DNA from: Microcoleus vaginatus HSN003 | GTDB taxonomy: Bacteria; Cyanobacteriota; Cyanobacteriia; Cyanobacteriales; Microcoleaceae | Direction: 5' to 3' | DNA length: 64,000 bases | NCBI RefSeq assembly: GCF_022701255.1 | Contig: NZ_CP031705.1 | Span: 558,001-622,000 of the forward strand | In this document: piece by piece, positions 44,626 to 52,150 of the stretch | How positions within the stretch are numbered: position 1 is the stretch's first letter | Layout: the number at the start of each line of letters is the position of its first letter | Position numbers and translations under genes: made by a program | The notes under the pieces: generated by a model | What the model was told of the DNA's origin: nothing | The model's database searches: none | The model's input: only the letters and a program-made list of their open reading frames with translations

Positions 44626-46097
44626 TTAGAGAGCTCGTTCCAAACCAGTTTGGGCTTTTTCTTCTCCCCACTGTCCTCAATCTCTAAAATCCCAGATTCC
44701 ACATACCAGTCCTGCAACCGCTGCCACAAATCCGTAACCCAAACACGGCCACCAGCCTGAACCTCCAAACCAACCTCGCGGGCAAACTGCCACAAGTGCC
44801 GGCTCTCTTCCTGAGCTTCCCGCATCGCCTCACGGGTTGCCTTATAGTCAATGCCCTCGGTCAGCAGCAGTGGCAACCGCTCCAGCATCTTGTTAAGCAT
44901 CGCCGGCGCAATCCGCTCAAGGATAAAGTTCTCGTCATCCTTGAAACGCGGGTCAGCCTCTAATTCACCCTGAGACGAGTCAGCGTTACGCTTGTAGGTT
45001 TTTTCAAATTTCAAGATGCCGTAGCGGTCATCAATTGCAGCCGTTCCCCCAGTGATAGAGGGTAGTTTGTTGCAGTTGGCAAAAAAGGTAGCAACAGGCT
45101 TGTATTCGTAACTGTCCTTACCTTTGGGTTCAATATCAATCGGGTCGCCAGTAATGAACTGTTTAAGGCTCTGGATGTTGTCCAGGTCTACTTTTGACGT
45201 GTTCTCAGAAGCCCAGTTACAGACACCCCCTAAAACACCCGACAGATTGAACTTGCGGCCATTATCGTAGGACTTGAAATCCGACAGCGACTTGTTAGTC
45301 ATTCCCCGCCCGAATACAGCAGCCAAAACAGCTCGCAGCGTATCCTTGCCGTTAGACCCCTCGCCGTAGCACAGCAAACCTTTAACGCCCCGCCCCGTCA
45401 ATTTTGAGCGCACCAGTTTGAGGTTCAATGCAGCAGCAGCAGTTCTCAGGAATATCTCACGCTGTGCCGGCTCAAGACACTCCAACAGGCGATCGCAATC
45501 CGTCGCGTCAATGTCGGGGTCATACGTGCAGCCGACATAGGTATAGATATTCTTGGGGTCATGTGGAACAAGCGAGTGAGAGCCATCAGGATTGATTTTC
45601 AGCACCCCTTTAGTAGTGTTCAACCCATCAGGATTGATGGTATTAGGGTCTACTGCCACAGCCGAGAGCATATAAGTGTAGACCTCGTTGAAACTGGCAG
45701 AGTTGGCACGGTTGCAACGATATTTCCCGTTCACTAATTCAGAGTAGGTGCTCAACCACTCAAGGATGCGTCGCTTCTCGGTCACTTCCGGTCGCAGCTC
45801 GTAATGAGTCCCGGTGAACTCAAAAAGCTGTCCTGCTATGGATACCCAAGGCGCGCCAGAGTACAGCGCCTCGACAGCTTTTTGGATGTAGTTTCGCTCT
45901 GGAGTCGGTGCAGTGTCTGGGATGTAGTCTCTTTCACTACTGGCATACTTCTGGCATACTACTTCTTCTCGCGTGCGCGGGTGAGAAGTAGAAGAATTAT
46001 GAGAGGTTGAAGCGTCAATTTTGCGATCGCCTTTCTTAAGCTGTTTTTCCCACTTGGCTAGAGTTTGCGCGCTCGCTACAGCCTCCTTGAATGCCTC
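44586..46097 (-). pseudogene. primase/helicase, middle fragment (SF3 helicase domain)
   Basis: The frame is open from just after the TGA at 46098-46100 down to the IS; residues past 44630 come from the IS end. A 399-aa product could start at the GTG at 45785. It holds the D5_N-like region and the superfamily 3 helicase core: Walker A 'LLCYGEGSNGKDTLRAVLA', 'SENTSKVDLDNIQSLKQFIT', Walker C-like 'KPVATFFANCNKLPSITGG' and 'DDRYGILKFEKTY'. Such proteins unwind and prime plasmid, phage and satellite (P4-alpha-like) origins. The codon frame is the same as in the fragment at 46098-46859. Confidence 0.82.
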
Positions 46098-46859
46098 TCA
46101 CCCCTTAGCTTTGATGAAATCATCCATCCCTTTGAATTGCGTATCCCAAACAGTGATGTGTACCTCACACCCGCACTCAACCAACAAGCGACCAAACTTC
46201 AAAATGGCTGCACGACAAGACGGATTGGCCGCATAGTCGGAGTCAAAGTCTATGTAGTGGACGGTTTCGGGTTGTGCCCACTCCTTCACAAAGTGCGCTA
46301 ATTCCCCATCTTTGCCCCAGTTCCACACGCCTGTTAGGGCAATGGTTGCAAGCCCAATGCTCAACCCAGCCCCTGCTTTTTTAGTTCCCTCAGTCCAATG
46401 GCGAACGATGGACTTATCAGCGTGAACCTTCGCCCAGTAGTCTTTGTCAGGCATTGCAAGGAATATAGCGTCGGGTACCATGCCGCTACCTGTGAGGTAT
46501 TTGCGTGGCTTAGAACCTTCTGGCTGATGTGGCTTGTCTGGCTTGCCTTGGCCGTACCAGTTGCCGACCCGTTCACCAGTTTTCCAAAGGACACCGCGAC
46601 ACCACCAGCCCCCCATTTTAATGGGTTCCTTTGGACGGATGCGCTCGTTGAATTCTTTGACGGTCAGCGATTCGATGTTGAGGGAGGCGATCGCTTCTGA
46701 TACTGCTGAGCCTTCAACCCATTCAGCCAAGTGTTTCGGGATAAAAGGATTTAAATTTTGAGATGCAAAACTCGACCCTAAAGGGTATGATGTATTCACG
46801 AGTTTACGGCTCACCGCCTGGTGAGTGTGAATCCAAAGACCGCTGACATCAGGTTCCAA
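46098..46859 (-). pseudogene. primase/helicase, N-terminal fragment (DUF3854/TOPRIM-like)
   Basis: 253 codons from the TTG at 46859 (or a GTG near 46802, VNTSYPLGSSFASQNLNPFI) to a TGA at 46098. 'VHYIDFDSDYAANPSCRAAI' and 'VWDTQFKGMDDFIKAKG' fit the TOPRIM-like DUF3854 domain that precedes SF3 helicases in cyanobacterial plasmid and phage primases. The next codons after TGA (EAFKEAVASAQTLAKWEKQL) continue the protein in the same frame, so a single base change (for example CGA or GGA to TGA) has split a gene of about 935 codons. Confidence 0.78.
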
Positions 46860-46926
46860 TTGCTGGCAGCGGTTTTTTGGCGTTTACAGTTTGAAAATTT
46901 AGAGCTAGACAGGTGGAACCGCTCCG

Positions 46927-47217
46927 CTAACAGATGAGTGCTGCGGATGCGGGTAGGCTGTCGTTGCGAGCCACACCTATCAAGCCATTGCAGAATTTAG
47001 GGATAAGAAGAAGATTTTTTAAAAGTTGGGCGAAGCGCTTGCATTCCTCCGAGAGGATCGTAAACTTTATCCACGCCAACTCTTCCGCCTCAATATGACC
47101 AGCCCTGGGAAACCGCCCGCCCCAAAAATGCTTGAGAAACCACCGCAACCATATCCGCCACTCTCGGCGGATTTGTGCTTTTTCTTTGGGCGTAAGTGGT
47201 CTCAGAATGGGTCTCAT
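46927..47217 (-). CDS. small basic protein of unknown function
   Basis: 96 aa, basic and Trp-rich at the N-terminus ('EKAQIRREWRIWLRWFLKHF'). I do not recognise it. It is the next gene upstream of the primase on the same strand. The Arg/Trp-rich start could bind nucleic acid or membrane. The C-terminus looks poorly ordered, so the real stop or start may have shifted by decay. Confidence 0.4.
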   Translation of the reverse strand: MRPILRPLTPKEKAQIRREWRIWLRWFLKHFWGGRFPRAGHIEAEELAWIKFTILSEECKRFAQLLKNLLLIPKFCNGLIGVARNDSLPASAALIC

Positions 47218-47605
47218 AGGGATATTTTACGTTGGTGGCTTACTTTATCCCAAGGCAAAATTTAGCTGGTACACTTGTTAACTTTCGCGAAACCTATTAG
47301 GTTTCGTGGGAAATAACGCTAAAAAACGAGGCTGTGTAAGGGCTTCAAATTGGGCTAGGTCAGAAGCGATCAACTTTTTCAACTAAGCGTTTATACTCAG
47401 CCTCAGCAGGGTTGAGCCAAAAGGGTGAGTCTCGGCAGTGCATAACCTCAACACCTCAACTCACTCCCCTTTGTTCGGCCACTACCGATCGCCCTGACCT
47501 CCCAAAACCGCATCCCAAAATTTAGGTTGTGGCTAAGTTTGATCAAACCTATTAGGTTTGACGGGAAAAAACGTTAAACAACGGTTCCCCACTAAGCGTT
47601 TGTAC
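47218..47605. other. 388-bp region with two copies of a dyad block and a gene remnant
   Basis: Holds two 19-nt inverted repeats, CGAAACCTATTAGGTTTCG (47288-47306) and TCAAACCTATTAGGTTTGA (47543-47561), each followed by GGGAAA.AACG.TAAA.AACG. Between them, on the minus strand at 47480-47515, lies a remnant encoding PQPKFWDAVLGGQGDR, the C-terminal tail of the paralogues at 47606 and 48915, so a third copy of that gene has largely been lost here. Confidence 0.7.
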
Positions 47606-47878
47606 TCACTCTCTTTGACCTCCCAAAACCGCATCCCAAGGTCGAGGTTGTGGTTCCCCTGGTGTTGGCGGCGGGACTGCTGCCCCCAGTTGAGGCAATT
47701 GCAAGTCGTTGAGATAGTAAGCGTACTGATTCTCTTCCCCCCGTTGCGGGTAGAACTTGCCGTTAGTTTTCCAGAAGAAATCCTTGCCTCGCAAAACTGC
47801 CAATACTAACTCTATCTCTGACTTAGTGCCAGTCAATCTTAGGGCTGCTGTAGTTGGTATGTTTGGCAGTTTAGTCAT
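47606..47878 (-). CDS. small island protein, paralogue of 48915-49136
   Basis: 90 aa from the ATG at 47878, which overlaps the upstream stop by 8 nt (ATGACTAA). 'ALRLTGTKSEIELVLAVLRG', 'ENQYAYYLNDLQLPQ', a Pro-rich linker and the tail 'PRPWDAVLGGQRE'. The layout (strand, helix, then Tyr-rich strand, Pro linker, WDAVLGG tail) is the same as in the gene at 48915. No family recognised. The frame open to 48115 is antiparallel-free but overlaps the upstream gene, so it is not the start. Confidence 0.7.
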   Translation of the reverse strand: MTKLPNIPTTAALRLTGTKSEIELVLAVLRGKDFFWKTNGKFYPQRGEENQYAYYLNDLQLPQLGAAVPPPTPGEPQPRPWDAVLGGQRE

Positions 47879-48416
47879 TGTTTGCCCCCTCAAATTGATT
47901 GAGTAAATCTTGCAATTTTGCCTTGCCTTCGGAGAATTTACGCCCTCCCATCTTGAGGACATTTTCGACAATCCAAGTGGGTGACTTACCCGCTTCCCTT
48001 GACTTACAAACTTCCAAGTATATAGGGTAATCGGGATGCTCGGAAGGGGAAGCAGTATCCTGTAAGTCGCTGCTATATATAGCTTCCAGTGCCTTCCGGC
48101 TCTCTTCCACATCAAGCCCAGGGCTTGTCAAAATAAGTTCGGCTTCCTGCTGTCTTTGTTGCTGGGAAACATAAGCAGAGGTCGAGATTTCATCCACCAC
48201 ATCAGCAGTGATTGCTCGCTTTTTAATTGCCTCAATTTCCCCTTGCTCAGACAGTTCGCGGGCGATGTTGCCAGCGGACACTGCACAAGCAATTGCAGCG
48301 CACAAACTGACACCTTGCAGCGCTTTGTGGCTGTCTAGCTTTTTGTCTAGTGCGGCTAGTGGAACCAACCACAGCATGACAGAAGACGCGCTCAACACAA
48401 ACAGTTTTAGCTGCAT
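47871..48416 (-). CDS. membrane protein of the island operon
   Basis: 181 aa. Two N-terminal hydrophobic segments ('LFVLSASSVMLWLVPLAAL', 'ALQGVSLCAAIACAVSAG') and a long helical soluble part rich in Glu/Gln ('QQQRQQEAELILTSPGLDVE') ending in 'MGGRKFSEGKAKLQDLLNQF'. Unknown function. It overlaps the upstream gene by 10 nt and the downstream one by 8 nt, so translation is coupled. Confidence 0.7.
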   Translation of the reverse strand: MQLKLFVLSASSVMLWLVPLAALDKKLDSHKALQGVSLCAAIACAVSAGNIARELSEQGEIEAIKKRAITADVVDEISTSAYVSQQQRQQEAELILTSPGLDVEESRKALEAIYSSDLQDTASPSEHPDYPIYLEVCKSREAGKSPTWIVENVLKMGGRKFSEGKAKLQDLLNQFEGANND

Positions 48417-48670
48417 AGAAACACCCCCAAACCAATCAGCAGCATCGCTAAACCGCCGACTAAAAGTGCTTGCAGGTCAGCGACTGCAATCTTGAGCAGT
48501 TTGCTCAGTGAAAAATCCAGCAGCCAACTCAATCCCCAGGCGATCGCAATTGCTGCTAATAGAAACAAAACGGCTTTCATTGCCATCGGATGCAAGCTCG
48601 CTATCCACCCCAAAAGGGAGAAAGCGACGCACCCGGCGATAAAGTAATTTGCCAAGTACATCGCTCGCAT
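48407..48670 (-). CDS. small polytopic membrane protein of the island operon
   Basis: 87 aa, almost entirely hydrophobic, three membrane helices ('LANYFIAGCVAFSLLGWIAS', 'AMKAVLFLLAAIAIAWGLSW', 'LLVGGLAMLLIGLGVFLC'). Unknown. The ATG at 48670 shares its first base with the stop of the upstream gene, and the 3' end overlaps the next start by 10 nt. Confidence 0.68.
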   Translation of the reverse strand: MRAMYLANYFIAGCVAFSLLGWIASLHPMAMKAVLFLLAAIAIAWGLSWLLDFSLSKLLKIAVADLQALLVGGLAMLLIGLGVFLCS

Positions 48671-48918
48671 TATTTCACCTCCTGCTTGGCAAGATATTTT
48701 TCTCTGCCGTCGTAGAAAGCAATATTCTCGAAAATTGAATTTTCCATCCGAGCTTCGTACTCTTCAGGTGTCATGTAGTAGGGTTCATAAGGCTGGTCAT
48801 CTTCTCCCTCCCTACATCCTTCTGAGAATTGCTGATACTTATCGAGTTCCGGTATCCAGTACCAGGACTGCGTTCCATTGAGCTTTTCGGCTACTAAAAC
48901 ATGGGTCAGTTTGCTCAT
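48670..48918 (-). CDS. small acidic protein of the island operon
   Basis: 82 aa from the ATG at 48918, which overlaps the upstream stop in ATGA. Acidic and Tyr-rich ('GTQSWYWIPELDKYQQFSEG', 'PYEPYYMTPEEYEARM'). Unknown. It sits between the WDAVLGG-tailed protein and the polytopic membrane protein. Confidence 0.68.
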   Translation of the reverse strand: MSKLTHVLVAEKLNGTQSWYWIPELDKYQQFSEGCREGEDDQPYEPYYMTPEEYEARMENSIFENIAFYDGREKYLAKQEVK

Positions 48919-49136
48919 TTTCTGCCTCCTAGCACTGCATCCCACGGGCGGGGCTGGGGGGTCGGTTTGGCTGGAGGGCGGAAATTCTTCAGGGTATAAG
49001 AATAGCGGTCGCGACCAAAAGGGGAATTTTTTATCTTCTCAAAATCACTAAGCTCAAACGTGAACCCGTGAACCCTTAAGGCTTCTATTGCTTCTCGCAC
49101 TTCTTTTTTATTACCAGCGAGCCAGATATATTCCAT
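48915..49136 (-). CDS. small island protein with WDAVLGG tail
   Basis: 73 aa. 'IWLAGNKKEVREAIEALRVH', 'SDFEKIKNSPFGRDRYSYTL', Pro-rich linker and 'QPRPWDAVLGGRK'. Paralogue of the gene at 47606-47878. The repeated tail suggests a short peptide that docks on a common partner. Overlaps its neighbours by 1 and 4 nt. Confidence 0.68.
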   Translation of the reverse strand: MEYIWLAGNKKEVREAIEALRVHGFTFELSDFEKIKNSPFGRDRYSYTLKNFRPPAKPTPQPRPWDAVLGGRK

Positions 49137-49645
49137 TAGCTCGCACCTCCCGTCAGTTTGGCTTTAATTTCATCAATCCGAGTCCTGGCATCGCTGTCAG
49201 CCTTATCAATCCCTAAACCCAGCCGCGCATAACCGGGTCGGAGGTTATGCAACTTTTTCGCCAAACCAGCGTTAGCGCGTATCTTGCCTAGCTCATTCTC
49301 AGCAACCGCACCCTCATATTTGCGGTGCTCTTTGTGAACTGTTTTGTCAGCCACTTCAATTTTGGTCAAAGCTTTGTAAGCGCGTTTAGACTGCCGTGCA
49401 CCGTCTGTTTTCTCCTTTGCCAAATCCTTCATTGCGTCCGCTTCTTCCTTCGTGAAATAGCGCGGGGCGGGAACTACGGGAACACTACGAACTGAGTCAA
49501 AGTTACCAGGATTTGATGGCGTTATAACGCTTGCGTCAGTGCTTGCCAGGACTTTTGATTTGTCGATAGCGTGTCCGCCGTCGTTGCTGGCAGTGAGTTT
49601 TCCAGCATCAGAATTGCCGCCAAAAAGGCGTAGTTGTAAGCTCAT
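49136..49645 (-). CDS. basic helical protein of the island operon
   Basis: 169 aa from the ATG at 49645 (ATGA overlap with the upstream stop). Disordered N-terminal half, then a basic helical half ('YFTKEEADAMKDLAKEKTDG', 'KIRANAGLAKKLHNLRPGYA'). It could be a DNA-binding or scaffold-like protein; no family recognised. An upstream start at 49717 would overlap the preceding gene too far. Confidence 0.62.
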   Translation of the reverse strand: MSLQLRLFGGNSDAGKLTASNDGGHAIDKSKVLASTDASVITPSNPGNFDSVRSVPVVPAPRYFTKEEADAMKDLAKEKTDGARQSKRAYKALTKIEVADKTVHKEHRKYEGAVAENELGKIRANAGLAKKLHNLRPGYARLGLGIDKADSDARTRIDEIKAKLTGGAS

Positions 49646-50139
49646 AATTTTGTCCCGATTTGAATGTTGATGCGAACTGGGGAGGGAAATAAATTCAAGG
49701 GATTGATTTGTCGCCACAAGCTCATAGCCAGCACAAACACCCCCGCCGATGCGAGCACGAGTGCGATGAGTTGCCCTAAATCAACCCAGTCTAAAAAGGT
49801 GGAATTTTGGCGGGTGAAACCGCACACAGGGAATGAACCGTCGTTAGTCCAGTCAAGGGTGTCTACACTGTCTATACCAATCTTGTCTACAGTGTCTACA
49901 CGTTGTAAATCAAGCGGTTCAGGTGTTGTGTCTACAAAATTACCTGCACTGTCTACACTGTCTACATTTGCTGTGTCAAGCGATTCACCGTCAACGAGGT
50001 ACAGTTCTAGCAGCGCTTCCCATGTGGCAGTTTTGCTGAGTTTTCCGAACTGTCTGGCGTCTTCATTGGTGAAGCCACGGTCAAAGGCGATCGCCTTAAG
50101 TTGGTCAATGCGACGGTAGCTGACTATGGGTTTAGTCAT
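49642..50139 (-). CDS. membrane protein with VDT repeats, first gene of the island operon
   Basis: 165 aa from the ATG at 50139. Residues 1-45 look like a small helical domain ('RIDQLKAIAFDRGFTNEDAR', 'QFGKLSKTATWEALLELYLV'). Residues 50-95 are a Val-Asp-Thr/Ser-rich linker coded by TGTAGACA words. A membrane helix follows ('LGQLIALVLASAGVFVLAM'). Unknown. It heads the seven-gene overlapping operon that runs to 47606. Confidence 0.65.
   Translation of the reverse strand: MTKPIVSYRRIDQLKAIAFDRGFTNEDARQFGKLSKTATWEALLELYLVDGESLDTANVDSVDSAGNFVDTTPEPLDLQRVDTVDKIGIDSVDTLDWTNDGSFPVCGFTRQNSTFLDWVDLGQLIALVLASAGVFVLAMSLWRQINPLNLFPSPVRINIQIGTKL
49860..49966. repeat. TGTAGACA word array B
   Basis: Six exact TGTCTACA copies (minus-strand TGTAGACA) starting at 49860, 49884, 49893, 49929, 49950 and 49959, with one variant TGTCTATA at 49869, all in one orientation and read as Val-Asp in the operon's first gene. 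The same word recurs once at 51842-51849 between the recombinase start and attR. Confidence 0.9.
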
Positions 50140-50325
50140 GGCAAAACCCCGCCAACTCAATCATTAAGAGTTGCGATCGTCCGTCAAGACGATCGTCTAA
50201 AAATGTCATAATTATTCGGCTCCAAACGTTCTAACTCAACGATTTGGGGAAGTCGTGACTTGATTAGCGGTGGTACGCTAGTCAGTCGCGCATCAATCTT
50301 CCTTAGTTACTCACGATTGCAGACT

Positions 50326-50358
50326 TACAGTTCCTTGTCAACACAGGGACTGTAAAGT
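50326..50358. repeat. hairpin downstream of the recombinase gene
   Basis: TTACAGTTCCTTGT, short loop, CACAGGGACTGTAA: arms of 14 bp with a few mismatches, starting 12 bp after the recombinase stop. It probably ends that transcript, but there is no U-run. The spacer up to the operon start also holds AGACGATCGTCT, a perfect 12-bp palindrome at about 50195. Confidence 0.55.
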
Positions 50359-50369
50359 TTTGTTTCAAA

Positions 50370-51803
50370 TTATTCGGCCAGCAACTCCATAACTTCGTCA
50401 AGCGTAATGCCGTAAATAGCGGCTAGCAGTTTGATACTTTTCCCGTCACTTCCCAACTGTTTAAGCACCCTGATCGCACTACCCAAGGGAATAGCTTCCG
50501 TTGTGGACTGAGTTAGTAAATCAATCGTTGTCTGAGTATTGGCTCGTTTTTTATAAATGCCTTCATTCATCTGTGTTGAATGCCCTAAGCTCTTAGCTCT
50601 TGTCTCCTGAGACATCCCCGCCATTTGACCATTGAGATTAGCTAGGTGACGTAAGGCGTGAGATTGGGTAAAGCCCTTATTCCATCTTTTTAAGGTAGCC
50701 CACGCACGGTCATTGTATGCACCAGAAATTGTCTTGGGATTGCTCGATGTCAACTTAACTTCAGGCAATTGCCCTAATTTAATTCCCAAGCGTTCGATTA
50801 AATCCGCGTGAGTGGGAGGAAGCATTGGTACACACAATCGATAGCCAGTCTTAGTCGTGGTTTCTAACTTTGTTCTTTCACCTACTACAGCAATCATTTT
50901 TGCGTTACTTGGTTCGCTTAGTGCCGGGATAGTAATGCCATCTTTTGTCTTAAACGGTTCGTTTACGTTCTGAATCGCGAACACTTCATGCACTCGAAAA
51001 CCATACACCACCTGCATAGAGAATACCCACAGCCATCGTTTGCGTGACTCTAAGTTGTATCGCCTATCATCGGAGATAGCCAAAACTTCTTCGTGAAATC
51101 TCAAAAATTCATCAACTGATATAGATTGAAGGTCTTCTCTGAACTGTGTCTGCGTGCCGTTAATTTCTTTAAGGCGAATAAGCAAGTCAGTGTTGCCAAC
51201 AGTCTCAGCAAGCTTACGCATAGCGCACAAGCAGTTTTTAAAACATTTAGTTCCTACTTGTTTGCTATGAACTACGAGCAGAATGTCTGCCAGGTTCAAG
51301 ACTGTATTTTGTGGCAATAGCTTGAAATAGTGTCCGTAAACACATCGCCAACTATATTGGTGGCTAGCATTGTTCTTATCGCGCAATTGACGACGCTTTG
51401 TGTGTCCCTCCCAATATTCTTTCTCTACTTTTGCTATCGCTTCACCGAACGTCATCAAATCATTCTTGATGACGTTCTTTTCTAGAATCACATCATCATA
51501 CCAAGCCAAGAACTGAGACTCGGTTTTTAGTGATTCTAGGGCGCTAGCGACTAGGTGAGCCCGCCTCAAAGCATCAGTAATCCCTTGCATTGTCAGGTAA
51601 CACCCACAGGCTTTATTGACTCGCTTGACACCTAACTTGAATTGAAGTGTTATGTAGCCACCGCTAGCTTTGCTGTCTCTTTTTAGACCTACTCCTTTGG
51701 GGCATTCTTTTTGCGCTTGTTTAAAGTAGTCCAGAATCCGCTCATAGCCAATCAGGTAGTCAGCGGTGGTACTTGCTGTGACTGGATAAGATTTTTCGCT
51801 CAT
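50370..51803 (-). CDS. tyrosine recombinase (island integrase)
   Basis: 477 aa from the ATG at 51803 (MSEKSYPVTASTTADYLIGY); an in-frame start at 51860 also exists. The C-terminal catalytic domain has the Arg in 'VVYGFRVHEVFAI', 'SHALRHLANLNGQ' (H-x-x-R), 'KSLGHSTQMNEGIYKKR' (His/Trp position and nucleophile Tyr). The N-terminal 170 residues are arm- and core-binding. It would catalyse integration into and excision from tRNA-Ser. Its promoter region abuts attR and contains one TGTAGACA word at 51842. Confidence 0.9.
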   Translation of the reverse strand: MSEKSYPVTASTTADYLIGYERILDYFKQAQKECPKGVGLKRDSKASGGYITLQFKLGVKRVNKACGCYLTMQGITDALRRAHLVASALESLKTESQFLAWYDDVILEKNVIKNDLMTFGEAIAKVEKEYWEGHTKRRQLRDKNNASHQYSWRCVYGHYFKLLPQNTVLNLADILLVVHSKQVGTKCFKNCLCAMRKLAETVGNTDLLIRLKEINGTQTQFREDLQSISVDEFLRFHEEVLAISDDRRYNLESRKRWLWVFSMQVVYGFRVHEVFAIQNVNEPFKTKDGITIPALSEPSNAKMIAVVGERTKLETTTKTGYRLCVPMLPPTHADLIERLGIKLGQLPEVKLTSSNPKTISGAYNDRAWATLKRWNKGFTQSHALRHLANLNGQMAGMSQETRAKSLGHSTQMNEGIYKKRANTQTTIDLLTQSTTEAIPLGSAIRVLKQLGSDGKSIKLLAAIYGITLDEVMELLAE

Positions 51804-51959
51804 CTTTCGCTCCCTACTATAAGAATGCCGAGTTTGCTTGCTGTAGACAGCGTACAGCAAGTCGCTCAGTATTCGCTCAAATCCAAAACAGGACTTTCAG
51901 AGTGGGGACACAGAATAGCTAGAACGACGTAAAATCGTCGATTGAGAACTAAGCGCTAA

Positions 51960-51979
51960 TTCAAATCCCACCCTCTCCG
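51960..51979 (+). other. attR of the island
   Basis: Exact 20-bp repeat of the tRNA-Ser 3' end (41805-41824). The sequence after it (TTTTTGAGAAAATGCCCGGT, with hairpin TGCCC/GGGCA) is the original downstream flank and probably the original tRNA terminator. Confidence 0.9.
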
Positions 51980-51984
51980 TTTTT

Positions 51985-52150
51985 GAGAAAATGCCCGGTT
52001 TTTGGGCAATCGCAACTTGGTCAGAGACACCTGATTTCAATTGACAGCCGTAAAGGCCGAGAGTTGATCGCTCAAACTCCCCTCCACTCAAATAACTCCA
52101 ATTCCTGGAACTCTCTTAGGGTTCCCAGGCTCACCCACCAACGCGGATGA
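51985..52150 (-). ncRNA. candidate omega RNA / right end of the TnpB element
   Basis: TnpB guide RNAs are made from the 3' end of tnpB and the right end of the element. On the minus strand the region after the tnpB stop (52088) forms hairpins GAGTTTGA-GCGA-TCAACTC and GGCCTTTACGGCT followed by TCAATTGA. The exact 3' end of the scaffold and the guide cannot be fixed from one copy. Position-based inference only. Confidence 0.35.

Larger units (their letters stand above)
41805..51979. mobile_element. integrated island in tRNA-Ser, about 10.15 kb
   Basis: Bounded by identical 20-bp sequences (TTCAAATCCCACCCTCTCCG) at 41805-41824 (the tRNA 3' end) and 51960-51979. A tyrosine recombinase gene lies 156 bp inside the right end. 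All genes except the inserted IS transposase are on the minus strand: recombinase, seven small overlapping genes, a small basic protein, primase/helicase, an RHH-like protein and a coiled-coil protein. No relaxase, capsid or portal gene is visible. This gene set matches a P4-like replicating satellite or integrative plasmid rather than a conjugative element or complete prophage. Confidence 0.9.

Noticed and set aside
46098..46100. TGA read as Trp or selenocysteine
   Set aside because: No recoding signal is visible, and TGA is used as a normal stop elsewhere in the window (for example psaI); point mutation is simpler.
49860..49966. TGTCTACA array as a CRISPR-like or simple microsatellite repeat
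   Set aside because: Spacing is irregular (9 to 36 bp), the units are only 8 bp and they lie inside a coding frame.
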